NCBI GenBank assembly: GCA_955651735.1
Contig: CATPAM010000287.1
Span: forward strand, 1-6,962
From: Candidatus Acidiferrales bacterium
Lineage (GTDB): Bacteria > Acidobacteriota > Terriglobia > Acidiferrales > UBA7541
Direction: 5' to 3'
Length of the DNA stretch: 6,962 nucleotides
Of the stretch, positions 1 through 4,916 are shown one piece after another. A program made the translations under genes and the position numbers. Within the stretch, counting starts at the first letter, position 1, and each line of letters starts with the position of its first letter. The notes below the pieces were generated by a model. It saw only the letters and a list, made by a program, of their open reading frames with translations. It was not told the origin of the DNA and did not search any database.

Positions 1-148
1 CCATCCCCCATTTCCTGTCCGGATACGCCAAAGTCGCAAAAATCTTCCCGCCCCGCACCCGAAAATCCGGATGCTTCTGATGCGAGCCCTCAATCGCCTC
101 CGGAAAACTCAAAGCCAACCGCCGAAACTGTTCCGCCGTCACAACCAT
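1..148 (-). CDS. YjbR/MmcQ-family protein, N-terminal part (runs off left edge)
   Basis: The minus strand reads 49 codons without a stop before the window edge. The translation starts MVVTAEQFRRLALSFPEA and continues with EGSHQKHPDFRVRGGKIFATLAYPD and then KWGM. This matches the N-terminus of the YjbR/MmcQ family (CyaY-like fold, small cytosolic proteins of about 110-120 residues, biochemical role not firmly established). The diagnostic segment is the 'LALSLPEA...HPDFRV.GKIFATL' pattern, seen here at residues 11-43. The start is uncertain. ATG at 148 has GGGGAG directly against it, whereas GTG at 142 sits six bases after the same GGGGAG and would give an N-terminus of MTAEQF, closer to the family norm. 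The frame is also open upstream to a GTG near 190. The gene is transcribed away from the Spy-like gene at 338. The C-terminal half lies outside the window, so intactness cannot be judged. Confidence 0.82.
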   Translation of the reverse strand, partial: MVVTAEQFRRLALSFPEAIEGSHQKHPDFRVRGGKIFATLAYPDRKWGM

Positions 149-337
149 CTCCCCATCGCGCCCCGAAGATAACACATCCCTCCAGTTCACGGCTCCTCGC
201 ACTACTCACCTCGGCGAAGGAACGCGCTCCGGAGCTTCACGATCGCTGATGATGAATAAATTCGAACGAGAAAGGTGGCGGTGGTGTCTGGATAAGAGAA
301 GGCGCAATATGCGCGCCCTTCAAGGAGATTCGCTGCG
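149..337. other. Divergent intergenic region
   Basis: This region separates the minus-strand YjbR-like gene from the plus-strand Spy-like gene. It holds the ECF-type promoter motif at 264-290 and a good Shine-Dalgarno, AAGGAGA at 322-328, nine bases before the ATG at 338. A perfect 10-base palindrome, GCTCCGGAGC, lies at 226-235, about 28 bases upstream of the -35 element. It could be an operator, but a palindrome of this size can arise by chance. I see no convincing promoter for the minus-strand gene. Confidence 0.5.
264..290 (+). promoter_or_regulatory. Putative ECF-sigma promoter of the first Spy-like gene
   Basis: The -35-like element is GAACGAG at 264-270 and the -10-like element is TGTCTG at 285-290, separated by 14 bases. 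GAAC and TGTCT elements at about 17-base spacing resemble ECF promoters, whose -35 usually contains an AAC core and whose -10 often contains CGTC or GTCT. The same GAACGAG-N14-TGTCT arrangement occurs before the sigma gene at 918-944. A transcript starting near 297 would have a leader of about 40 bases including the ribosome binding site. The motif and spacing are seen directly. Which sigma factor uses it is inferred. Confidence 0.55.
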
Positions 338-880
338 ATGAAAAAGACAGGATTCACCCTCACTTTGCTTGCCTTTCTTCTAGCGAACTGTGATGCAGTG
401 TACGCACAAACGCCCGCTCCCAAACTCCTACCCGTGACGCCGGCGCCTGATCTATCGAAGCTGAACATCGAGCAAATACTGCAACAGGTGCAGGCGACAA
501 AAGTTCAGGCCAGCGCCGAAGGAACGTCACCTTTGCAGGTCGTGGCTGAATTTCTGCAATTGCGCACCGGTCAGGTGAGCGAGCTGGAGCAATTGTTGCA
601 AGCGAGGCAGGCAACGCTTGCACCGCTATTTCAAACGGCGCAGTCCCTGATTCCGCAACTGGGCGCTTTGCTGAATTCTGGCGGGAACCCAGCACAGGTC
701 GGGGTATTGGTGATCCAAATCCACGCGTTGCAGCAGCAGATGGCCCAGGCACAGCAGGTCTTTCTCACGCAATTCGTGGCGATCCTCGACGCTGATCAAC
801 GGCAAAAACTGCAGGCAGTACAGATTGCGGCTCAGCTGCAGCCCATTCTTCTTGCATTCCAGCCGATATTCCTTTTCTGA
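338..880 (+). CDS. Exported Gln-rich Spy/CpxP-like periplasmic protein
   Basis: The protein has 180 residues. It begins with a Sec signal peptide: MKK, a hydrophobic stretch at about residues 6-16, and a probable cleavage after AVYA at residue 23. C18 lies inside the signal and its context, LANC, is a poor lipobox, so lipoprotein processing is unlikely. The mature part is predicted almost entirely helical and very rich in glutamine (31 Gln over the full length). The end of the conserved region, ILDADQRQKLQAV, is a degenerate form of the LTxxQ repeat of Spy/CpxP proteins, which are periplasmic chaperone or stress-adaptor proteins. The mature chain has no Cys and one His, so metal binding as in ZraP or CnrX is not supported. 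AAGGAGA nine bases upstream supports the ATG. The gene has its own ECF-like promoter, shared in form with the sigma operon downstream, so co-regulation by that sigma factor is likely. Family assignment is by pattern only. Confidence 0.78.
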   Translation: MKKTGFTLTLLAFLLANCDAVYAQTPAPKLLPVTPAPDLSKLNIEQILQQVQATKVQASAEGTSPLQVVAEFLQLRTGQVSELEQLLQARQATLAPLFQTAQSLIPQLGALLNSGGNPAQVGVLVIQIHALQQQMAQAQQVFLTQFVAILDADQRQKLQAVQIAAQLQPILLAFQPIFLF

Positions 881-882
881 TG

Positions 883-911
883 GCCTGCTACCGGCCGCCA
901 GGCATGCTATT
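883..911 (+). terminator. Weak possible terminator after the first Spy-like gene
   Basis: GCCTG at 883-887 can pair with CAGGC at 899-903 around an 11-base GC-rich loop, and a short T-run (TTTT at about 910-913) follows within seven bases. The stem is short and the T-run interrupted, so termination would be inefficient at best. It lies between the Spy-like stop and the sigma promoter, where separating the two transcripts would make sense. Confidence 0.25.
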
Positions 912-917
912 TTGCTT

Positions 918-944
918 GAACGAGCGGGCCAGCCGCGGTGTCTA
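918..944 (+). promoter_or_regulatory. Putative autoregulatory ECF-sigma promoter
   Basis: GAACGAG at 918-924 is followed after 14 bases by TGTCTA at 939-944. The -10 element differs by only one base from the commonly cited ECF -10 CGTCTA. Both elements and the spacing repeat what is seen at 264-290, while the spacers share little beyond a GG before TGTCT. Transcription would start near 951, about 15 bases before the GTG of the sigma gene, just at the AAGGGG that can serve as its ribosome binding site. A housekeeping reading (TTGAAC as -35 with TCTATA at 941-946) is possible, but its 19-base spacing is poor. Confidence 0.6.
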
Positions 945-965
945 TAGGTAAGGGGCAGAAGAGGC

Positions 966-1505
966 GTGACAGGCGCGTGCGTGAGTGCGTTGATTGCTAG
1001 AGCCGAAGCGCATAGTCCCGAGGCGGGATTTGGCGAGCGCATCGCTGAGAATCAGCGGCGCGTTTTTCAGATTGCCTTCAGCATCCTGGGCAATTCCGCC
1101 GACGCGGAGGACGTCGCACAGGAAGCGTTTTTGCGCGCCTACCAGAAGTTCAGATCGCTGCGGGAAGCGGAAAAATTCCGCGCGTGGGTGAACCGCATCG
1201 TTTTTCGACTGGCTCTGAACCGCAAGAGAGGCTACCGGCGACGCTTGGCGCGCGATACGGCCTGGCAGATTAGTGAGACGCGAACGATGGTGGACGGTGC
1301 CAGGGATGCGGAGAAGCAGGTGATGTTGGACCGGCTCCACAGAGAAATAGAACGCTTGCCGGAGAAACTGCGCAGCGTCTTGCAGCTTTCGCTGGTTGAA
1401 GAGATGGGCGCTGCTGATGTGGGGGCGGTGCTTGGGATTCCGGCAGGGACCGTGAGATCGCGGGTGCACACAGCGCGAAAACTGTTGTTGGAAGTGATGA
1501 AATGA
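966..1505 (+). CDS. RNA polymerase ECF-type sigma factor
   Basis: The 179-residue protein has the two-domain layout of sigma-70 ECF factors and their usual length. Region 2 spans about residues 28-88 and includes the core-binding and -10-recognition helices: RVFQIAFSILGNSADAEDV, then AQEAFLRAYQKF, then FRAWVNRIVFRLALNRKR. Region 4 spans about 120-176, with LPEKLRSVLQLSLVEEMG and the helix-turn-helix VGAVLGIPAGTVRSRVHTARK, which contacts the -35 element. No extra C-terminal domain is present. The start is a GTG with AAGGGG ten bases upstream. A later GTG at 981 would only trim non-conserved residues. Its stop overlaps the anti-sigma start by four bases (ATGA), implying translational coupling and a matched pair. 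It probably transcribes its own operon and the Spy-like gene at 338. The ECF subgroup cannot be fixed by eye. Confidence 0.95.
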   Translation: MTGACVSALIARAEAHSPEAGFGERIAENQRRVFQIAFSILGNSADAEDVAQEAFLRAYQKFRSLREAEKFRAWVNRIVFRLALNRKRGYRRRLARDTAWQISETRTMVDGARDAEKQVMLDRLHREIERLPEKLRSVLQLSLVEEMGAADVGAVLGIPAGTVRSRVHTARKLLLEVMK

Positions 1506-2029
1506 CGAAAGCATGCCAGAAATGGAGAGGCGACCTGCTGGAGGTTGCCCTGACGGGAGCAACAGCGAAGGGTCTTGAAGAGCACCTGCCAGCCTGCGCG
1601 AATTGTTCAGAAGAGCTGAGCGAGCTTCGAGCACGCAAGGCGCGATTGGACGCACTGCTGCCGTTGGTGGCTCAAGGAACGGGACCGTCCGCGGATTTCC
1701 GAGCGCGAGTGCTAGCCGCGGCGGAAGCCGCCAGCGAGGGTAAGCGCGCGCGGCCGTGGCGGCTATGGACGCTGGCTGGGGTGACGGCGGTGATTCTCGC
1801 GGCGCTCGTAATTGGAGCGACGTCGTACCGCAGAAGAGCAAGAACGGTTCCGGCGGACGAACTCGCCGCCGCGCAGATCCTGACGGAGTGGCGAGCGCCC
1901 AGCGATGTCCTGCTGGCGAATCCGGGGCAGGAGATTTTGCGGCAGATGCCGAGACTCGGCGAGTCGTATCTGCATGTCCCCGTGAAGATGCCCGTGAAGA
2001 TGCCCCTGAAGATGAATGAGGAGGAATGA
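1502..2029 (+). CDS. Membrane-anchored anti-sigma factor with zf-HC2 motif
   Basis: This 175-residue protein should hold the upstream ECF sigma factor inactive at the inner membrane until an envelope signal arrives. The cytosolic N-terminal part carries an HxxxCxxC zinc-binding anti-sigma motif, H28, C32 and C35 (EEHLPACANCSEEL), with C5 or another upstream residue as a possible further ligand. One transmembrane helix follows at about residues 89-109 (LWTLAGVTAVILAALVIGA), flanked by basic residues. A short extracytoplasmic tail of about 65 residues remains, with no recognisable sensor domain. The tail ends in a repeated P-V/L-K-M motif encoded by three 12-base repeats and then NEEE. The ATG overlaps the sigma stop by four bases. 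One base separates its TGA from the next gene's start, so all three products are probably made together. Function follows from the motif and position, not from sequence identity. Confidence 0.9.
   Translation: MTKACQKWRGDLLEVALTGATAKGLEEHLPACANCSEELSELRARKARLDALLPLVAQGTGPSADFRARVLAAAEAASEGKRARPWRLWTLAGVTAVILAALVIGATSYRRRARTVPADELAAAQILTEWRAPSDVLLANPGQEILRQMPRLGESYLHVPVKMPVKMPLKMNEEE
1979..2014 (+). repeat. Three tandem 12-base repeats in the anti-sigma 3' end
   Basis: The unit CCCGTGAAGATG occurs at 1979-1990 and 1991-2002, then as CCCCTGAAGATG at 2003-2014 with one base changed. The repeats are in frame and encode PVKM, PVKM and PLKM at the periplasmic C-terminus. A multiple of three preserves the frame, so copy number could vary without truncating the protein. 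The array ends four bases before the ribosome binding site of the next gene. Confidence 0.95.
2018..2025 (+). promoter_or_regulatory. Ribosome binding site deciding the start of the second Spy-like gene
   Basis: GAGGAGGA lies five bases before the ATG at 2031 and within the last codons of the anti-sigma gene. An in-frame ATG at 2016 overlaps the start of this purine run and so has no ribosome binding site of its own. The ATG at 2031 is therefore preferred. It also gives a clean signal peptide beginning MRAG. Confidence 0.85.
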
Positions 2030-2030
2030 A

Positions 2031-2459
2031 ATGAGAGCGGGAGTTCTCTGTATTTGTGCGGCCTTTCTTTTCGCGGCGGGAGCAGCCCACGCCCAGCAGC
2101 CCGATCAGGATCCAATCGGGCAGAGTTTTTTTGCTCCGGAACTGGTGATCCAACATCAGGAAGCGATTGGGCTAAGCGCCGAGCAAAAAGATTACTTCAA
2201 GACGGAAATCCGCGCGGCGCAGTTGAAATTCACGGAGTTGCAATGGAAGCTGCAGGATGAAATGGAGAAGCTGGTTACGCTGATCAAGCAGCCGCGCGTC
2301 GACGAGCAGCAGGTTCTTGCGCAATTGGAAAAGGTGCTGGCGGCGGAACGGGAAATTAAGCGGCAGCAAGTGACCTTGCTCGTACGAATCAAGAACAAAT
2401 TGACCCCAGAGCAGCAGGGAAAGCTGTCCGAGCTGCGAAGCAAGCCACCAACCAAGTAG
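2031..2459 (+). CDS. Exported Spy/CpxP-like periplasmic protein of the sigma operon
   Basis: The protein has 142 residues from the ATG at 2031. A Sec signal peptide (MRAG, then a hydrophobic run) probably ends after AAHA, giving a mature N-terminus of QQPDQ. The mature region is helical and charged, with two Spy/CpxP signatures: IGLSAEQKDYFKTEI near the start and KLTPEQQGKLSEL near the C-terminus, the latter a classic LTxxQ motif. Family members act in the periplasm as ATP-independent chaperones or as modulators of envelope-stress sensors. The mature chain has no Cys and one His, so the ligand set of nickel/cobalt-sensing CnrX is absent. Third gene of the operon, one base after the anti-sigma stop, so it may buffer misfolded proteins, tune the anti-sigma tail, or be simply an induced effector. 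I cannot tell these apart from sequence. Confidence 0.85.
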   Translation: MRAGVLCICAAFLFAAGAAHAQQPDQDPIGQSFFAPELVIQHQEAIGLSAEQKDYFKTEIRAAQLKFTELQWKLQDEMEKLVTLIKQPRVDEQQVLAQLEKVLAAEREIKRQQVTLLVRIKNKLTPEQQGKLSELRSKPPTK

Positions 2460-3227
2460 GAGTGACGAACCCAATCTAAGTCCGCAAGAAACCCGCCTTC
2501 TCTACCATTGCCAGGAGTATCCCCGTCTCGCGGCTTTCCGGCCTCACATAGAAGTTTGTGCAAATAAAGGGGCATAATCTAACGGCTCATTTCTGCCTGG
2601 AGGGCAAGATTGTCAACCAGCTCGTCACACATACTGAAGCTGCCTTCCCATTTTGGAGGGATTGTGAACAACGTTCGCCTGGTCATCCTCATGCTGTTTT
2701 GCATCGCCGGAGGTATGCAGGCCGGTTACAAAGTGGCCCTACACAAAGAGCACAACCGCCTGGAGTGCAATAAAGCCCTGGTTCGTATGAGCCATGAAAA
2801 AGTGTGGAGCGAGAGGAATAGTGAGCCCCCCTCCAGGTTGCGTGCGAAATCTACTCGAACGATTTCGTTGGTCACGATTGGACAGGTGACAGCACTGGAG
2901 GTTTAGCCACATTCGCGAAGGGCATTGCTGTGACTTTAACTACCTTTAGAATCAACACTTTGCCCGGGGGTGTGGAGTCTCCGCGTCCTCTGTGCTCCGA
3001 CCTCGTCGGTGGCCGCTGTGTTAAGCCTTTTTCCTGTATCCCCTCGTCGAGCGCCGAAAGCCTCAGAGTCCAAATTGTCGGTTGCGCCAGTGTCGGGGAA
3101 TGAGCAAAAATTACGCTCTGCGAGTATCCTAATTCTTTACGGCTTTGGAAGAGCTGGGTTCTCTACTTGCTGAGCGCGCGCTAAGGCCCTCTCAGTCAGA
3201 GAGACGTAGTTCAGAAGGTACATAGTC
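2460..3227. other. Long gene-poor region between the sigma operon and the aminotransferase
   Basis: About 770 bases hold no confident gene. There is no clear terminator after the stop at 2459. A doubtful small ORF lies at 2664-2906. The 3' half is lower in GC in places and shows no coding pattern. A small hairpin, CTCTC at 3189-3193 pairing with GAGAG at 3199-3203, sits about 24 bases before the aminotransferase ATG, followed by the ribosome binding site AGAAGG at 3213-3218. No tRNA, rRNA or recognised riboswitch is visible. It may contain an undetected small RNA or decayed gene. Confidence 0.6.
2664..2906 (+). CDS. Possible small membrane or exported protein (doubtful)
   Basis: An 80-residue reading frame begins at GTG 2664, four bases after GGAGG at 2655-2659. 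The first residues, MNNVRLVILMLFCIAGGMQAG, look like a signal anchor or signal peptide, followed by a polar segment (YKVALHKEHNRLEC). Codons 2 to about 36 favour G or C in the third position, as a real gene here would. The second half does not, and it reads as low-complexity basic sequence. The frame is also open upstream to TTG 2610 without a ribosome binding site. I recognise no family. It may be a genuine small protein, the N-terminal remnant of a decayed gene, or chance. Gene neighbours give no clue. Confidence 0.3.
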   Translation: MNNVRLVILMLFCIAGGMQAGYKVALHKEHNRLECNKALVRMSHEKVWSERNSEPPSRLRAKSTRTISLVTIGQVTALEV

Positions 3228-4439
3228 ATGACGCAGCACATCGGCGAACTCAATCCTCCCAATCGGCTCATGCTTACTCCCGGTCCGTCATCAATGGATC
3301 CGCGTGTCTATCGCGCGCTCGCGTCGCCGCTGGTCGGCCACCTCGATCCATGGTTCAAGGGCTGCATGGACGATACGCAGGTGCTGTTGCGGCAGATCTT
3401 CCAAACTGAAAACCGGCTGACCATGCCGCTTTCCGCTTCCGGTTCGGGCGGAATCGAAGCTTCCGTGGTGAACAGCCTCGAAGAAGGCGACGAAGCTATC
3501 ATTTGCGTCAACGGCGTGTTTTCCGATCGCATGGCGGTGATTGCCTCGCACACGGCGGCGAAACTGACCAAGGTGGAAGCACCTTACGGAAAGCCAGTCG
3601 ATGCCGAAGACGTGCGGCGCGCGGGCAAGGGTCGGAAAATCAAGATTGTCGGGCTCGCGCAGGGCGAAACTTCCTCGGGCGTGCTGACGCAGATCGAGCC
3701 TTTCCGCAAAGTTGCAGATGAACTTGGCGCGCTGCTGGTAGTCGACACCGTGGCTTCGCTTGCCGCTGTGCCGCTGCACGTGGATCGCGAGCGCGTGGAT
3801 ATTTGCTTCAGCGGGACACAAAAGGCGATCAGCGCGCCGCCGGGCATGTCGCCCATTACGGTGAGTCCGCGCGCGGAGGAAGCGTTTCGCAATCGCAAAA
3901 CAAAAGTACAAAGCTGGTATTTCGATCTCACCACCGCGATGAACTATTGGGGCAAGGAGCGGCTGTATCATCACACGCCTCCGGTGTCATTGATTTACGC
4001 GCTGCGTGAAGCCATGCGCATTGTGGTGGAAGAAGGTTTGGAGGCACGCTGGGAGCGCCATCGCGTAAACCAACTCGCGCTGATCGCGGGCATCGAAGCG
4101 ATGGGCCTGGAGCTGCTCGTGAAAAGGCCGGCGGATCGCTTGCCCACCGTGACTGCCATGATGATTCCCGACGGCATCGACGACGCCAAAGTGCGCAACC
4201 AACTTCTCGATGAATTCAACATTGAAATTGCCGGCGGCCTCGGACCGCTGAAATCGAAGATCTGGCGCATCGGCTTGATGGGCCACTGCAGCCAAAAGCC
4301 GTATGTGTTACTGTTCCTCGCCGCGCTGGAGAAAACCCTGCTCGACCAGGGCTTCCGTGTGCCCTCCGGCGCCGGAGTCGGCGCTGCGATACACAGCTAC
4401 GCGCACGCGCACTCCGAAGCGGCAACGGTCAGCCGGTAA
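3228..4439 (+). CDS. Class V PLP aminotransferase (alanine/serine-glyoxylate type)
   Basis: This 403-residue cytosolic enzyme belongs to the class V aminotransferases close to alanine-glyoxylate, serine-glyoxylate and serine-pyruvate transaminases, which move an amino group from alanine or serine to glyoxylate or pyruvate using PLP. Family landmarks appear in order: LTPGPSS at 16-22, LVGHLDPWF at 35-43, the cofactor-phosphate loop SGSGGIEASV at 71-80, VVDTVAS with the ring-nitrogen Asp D173, and SGTQKAISAPPG with the Schiff-base lysine K199. WRIGLMG at 346-352 carries the likely substrate-carboxylate Arg R347. No catalytic residue is missing. The C-terminal 25 residues (AAIHSYAHAHSEA) are an extension beyond the fold. 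AGAAGG nine bases upstream supports the ATG. The next gene follows after 17 bases, suggesting an operon. Substrate preference cannot be read from the sequence, so serine-glyoxylate, alanine-glyoxylate and (S)-ureidoglycine roles all remain open. Confidence 0.93.
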   Translation: MTQHIGELNPPNRLMLTPGPSSMDPRVYRALASPLVGHLDPWFKGCMDDTQVLLRQIFQTENRLTMPLSASGSGGIEASVVNSLEEGDEAIICVNGVFSDRMAVIASHTAAKLTKVEAPYGKPVDAEDVRRAGKGRKIKIVGLAQGETSSGVLTQIEPFRKVADELGALLVVDTVASLAAVPLHVDRERVDICFSGTQKAISAPPGMSPITVSPRAEEAFRNRKTKVQSWYFDLTTAMNYWGKERLYHHTPPVSLIYALREAMRIVVEEGLEARWERHRVNQLALIAGIEAMGLELLVKRPADRLPTVTAMMIPDGIDDAKVRNQLLDEFNIEIAGGLGPLKSKIWRIGLMGHCSQKPYVLLFLAALEKTLLDQGFRVPSGAGVGAAIHSYAHAHSEAATVSR

Positions 4440-4445
4440 GTGAAA

Positions 4446-4451
4446 AAGGAG
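4446..4451 (+). promoter_or_regulatory. Ribosome binding site of the small gene downstream of the aminotransferase
   Basis: AAGGAG lies in an A-rich context five bases before GTG 4457 and seven bases after the aminotransferase stop. It is the strongest ribosome binding site in this part of the window and favours the GTG start. A second purine run, AGGGG at 4483-4487, precedes the in-frame ATG at 4493 and leaves a shorter 112-residue form possible. Confidence 0.7.
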
Positions 4452-4456
4452 AATTC

Positions 4457-4831
4457 GTGACGTCACGTCCCGTCCTGGCCAATAGGGGTGCCATGAGCAC
4501 GTTTGTTGGCGATTTTGAAGTGACATCCAAGCTGACCGGCAACGTTTTCCACTGCCGGTTTTCGCATATGTGGAATGGCATTGCCACGCGCCACGCGGAC
4601 ACCATCGACACGAAATTCTTTGTCGACGGCAAAGCGCTGGTCCCGGGACTGGCCCACAAGGCCTTCGTGAAATTTCGCGAGCGCACCGGCCGCGACCTGA
4701 CCGACCGCGAAGCCAGCTTTATCGCCGCGGAATTTCTGCGCGAGCGGCTGGAAGAAGAAGACGAGCGGCCGCTCTACGACGTCTCCGAAGCCGAGGTGCT
4801 GCGCCTGATCGACCAGATCGGAATCAAGTAG
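4457..4831 (+). CDS. Small soluble protein of unknown function, paired with the aminotransferase
   Basis: I do not recognise this 124-residue protein. It has no signal peptide or membrane segment. The N-terminal half (about residues 14-60) alternates hydrophobic and polar residues like beta strands (FVGDFEVTSKL, then VFHCRFSHMWNGIATRH) and contains C33, H37 and H46. The C-terminal half is predicted helical and acidic, with GRDLTDREASFIAAEFLRERLEEEDE at 78-103 and a last helix, SEAEVLRLIDQIG. Codon third positions are strongly GC-biased, which supports real coding. The gene starts 17 bases after the aminotransferase stop behind a strong ribosome binding site, so the two are probably co-transcribed. 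That could mean a partner, regulator or pathway companion of the enzyme, but this is inference. GTG 4457 or ATG 4493 could be the start. It converges on the MFS gene. Confidence 0.85.
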   Translation: MTSRPVLANRGAMSTFVGDFEVTSKLTGNVFHCRFSHMWNGIATRHADTIDTKFFVDGKALVPGLAHKAFVKFRERTGRDLTDREASFIAAEFLRERLEEEDERPLYDVSEAEVLRLIDQIGIK

Positions 4832-4843
4832 CGCCGGAAAAGC

Positions 4844-4900
4844 GCACAGCCCAAATTCAGCATGCTAAGTGCGCATGCGATGGTGCAGAGGTCGCTGTGC
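4844..4900. repeat. Nested inverted repeats between convergent genes
   Basis: GCACAGC at 4844-4850 is perfectly complementary to GCTGTGC at 4894-4900. Inside it, two copies of GCATGC (4860-4865 and 4873-4878) can pair around a seven-base loop. The structure lies between two gene ends that face each other, where a bidirectional terminator would be expected. There is no T-run on either side, so a standard intrinsic terminator is not supported. Confidence 0.4.
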
Positions 4901-4916
4901 CACGCGGAGTGAAGAT

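Noticed and set aside
2016..2030. Upstream ATG at 2016 as start of the second Spy-like gene
   Set aside because: It overlaps the purine-rich ribosome binding site that serves ATG 2031 and adds a charged MRRNE before the signal peptide with no ribosome binding site of its own.
942..2156. 404-codon minus-strand open frame opposite the sigma and anti-sigma genes
   Set aside because: It is antisense to three well-supported overlapping genes, and its translation is low-complexity Arg/Ser/Pro-rich with no family pattern. Long shadow frames are common in GC-rich coding DNA.
338..2459. Nickel/cobalt-sensing cnr-type metal resistance system
   Set aside because: Gene order is similar, but the Spy-like proteins lack the His/Met/Glu ligand set (one His, no Cys in each mature chain) and no metal efflux gene is in the window.
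2558..2773. 71-codon plus-strand frame overlapping the possible small protein
   Set aside because: The overlapping frame from GTG 2664 has a ribosome binding site and a membrane-like start, whereas this one has neither.
2970..3173. 67-codon plus-strand frame in the gene-poor region
   Set aside because: No ribosome binding site, no codon bias like the neighbours, and a composition typical of translated noncoding DNA.
3189..3203. CTCTC-AGTCA-GAGAG hairpin before the aminotransferase as a riboswitch or attenuator
   Set aside because: A single five-base-pair stem with no further conserved structure is within chance expectation and does not mask the ribosome binding site.
3291..3974. 227-codon minus-strand open frame within the aminotransferase
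   Set aside because: It lies wholly inside a gene with all catalytic landmarks and shows no domain features of its own.
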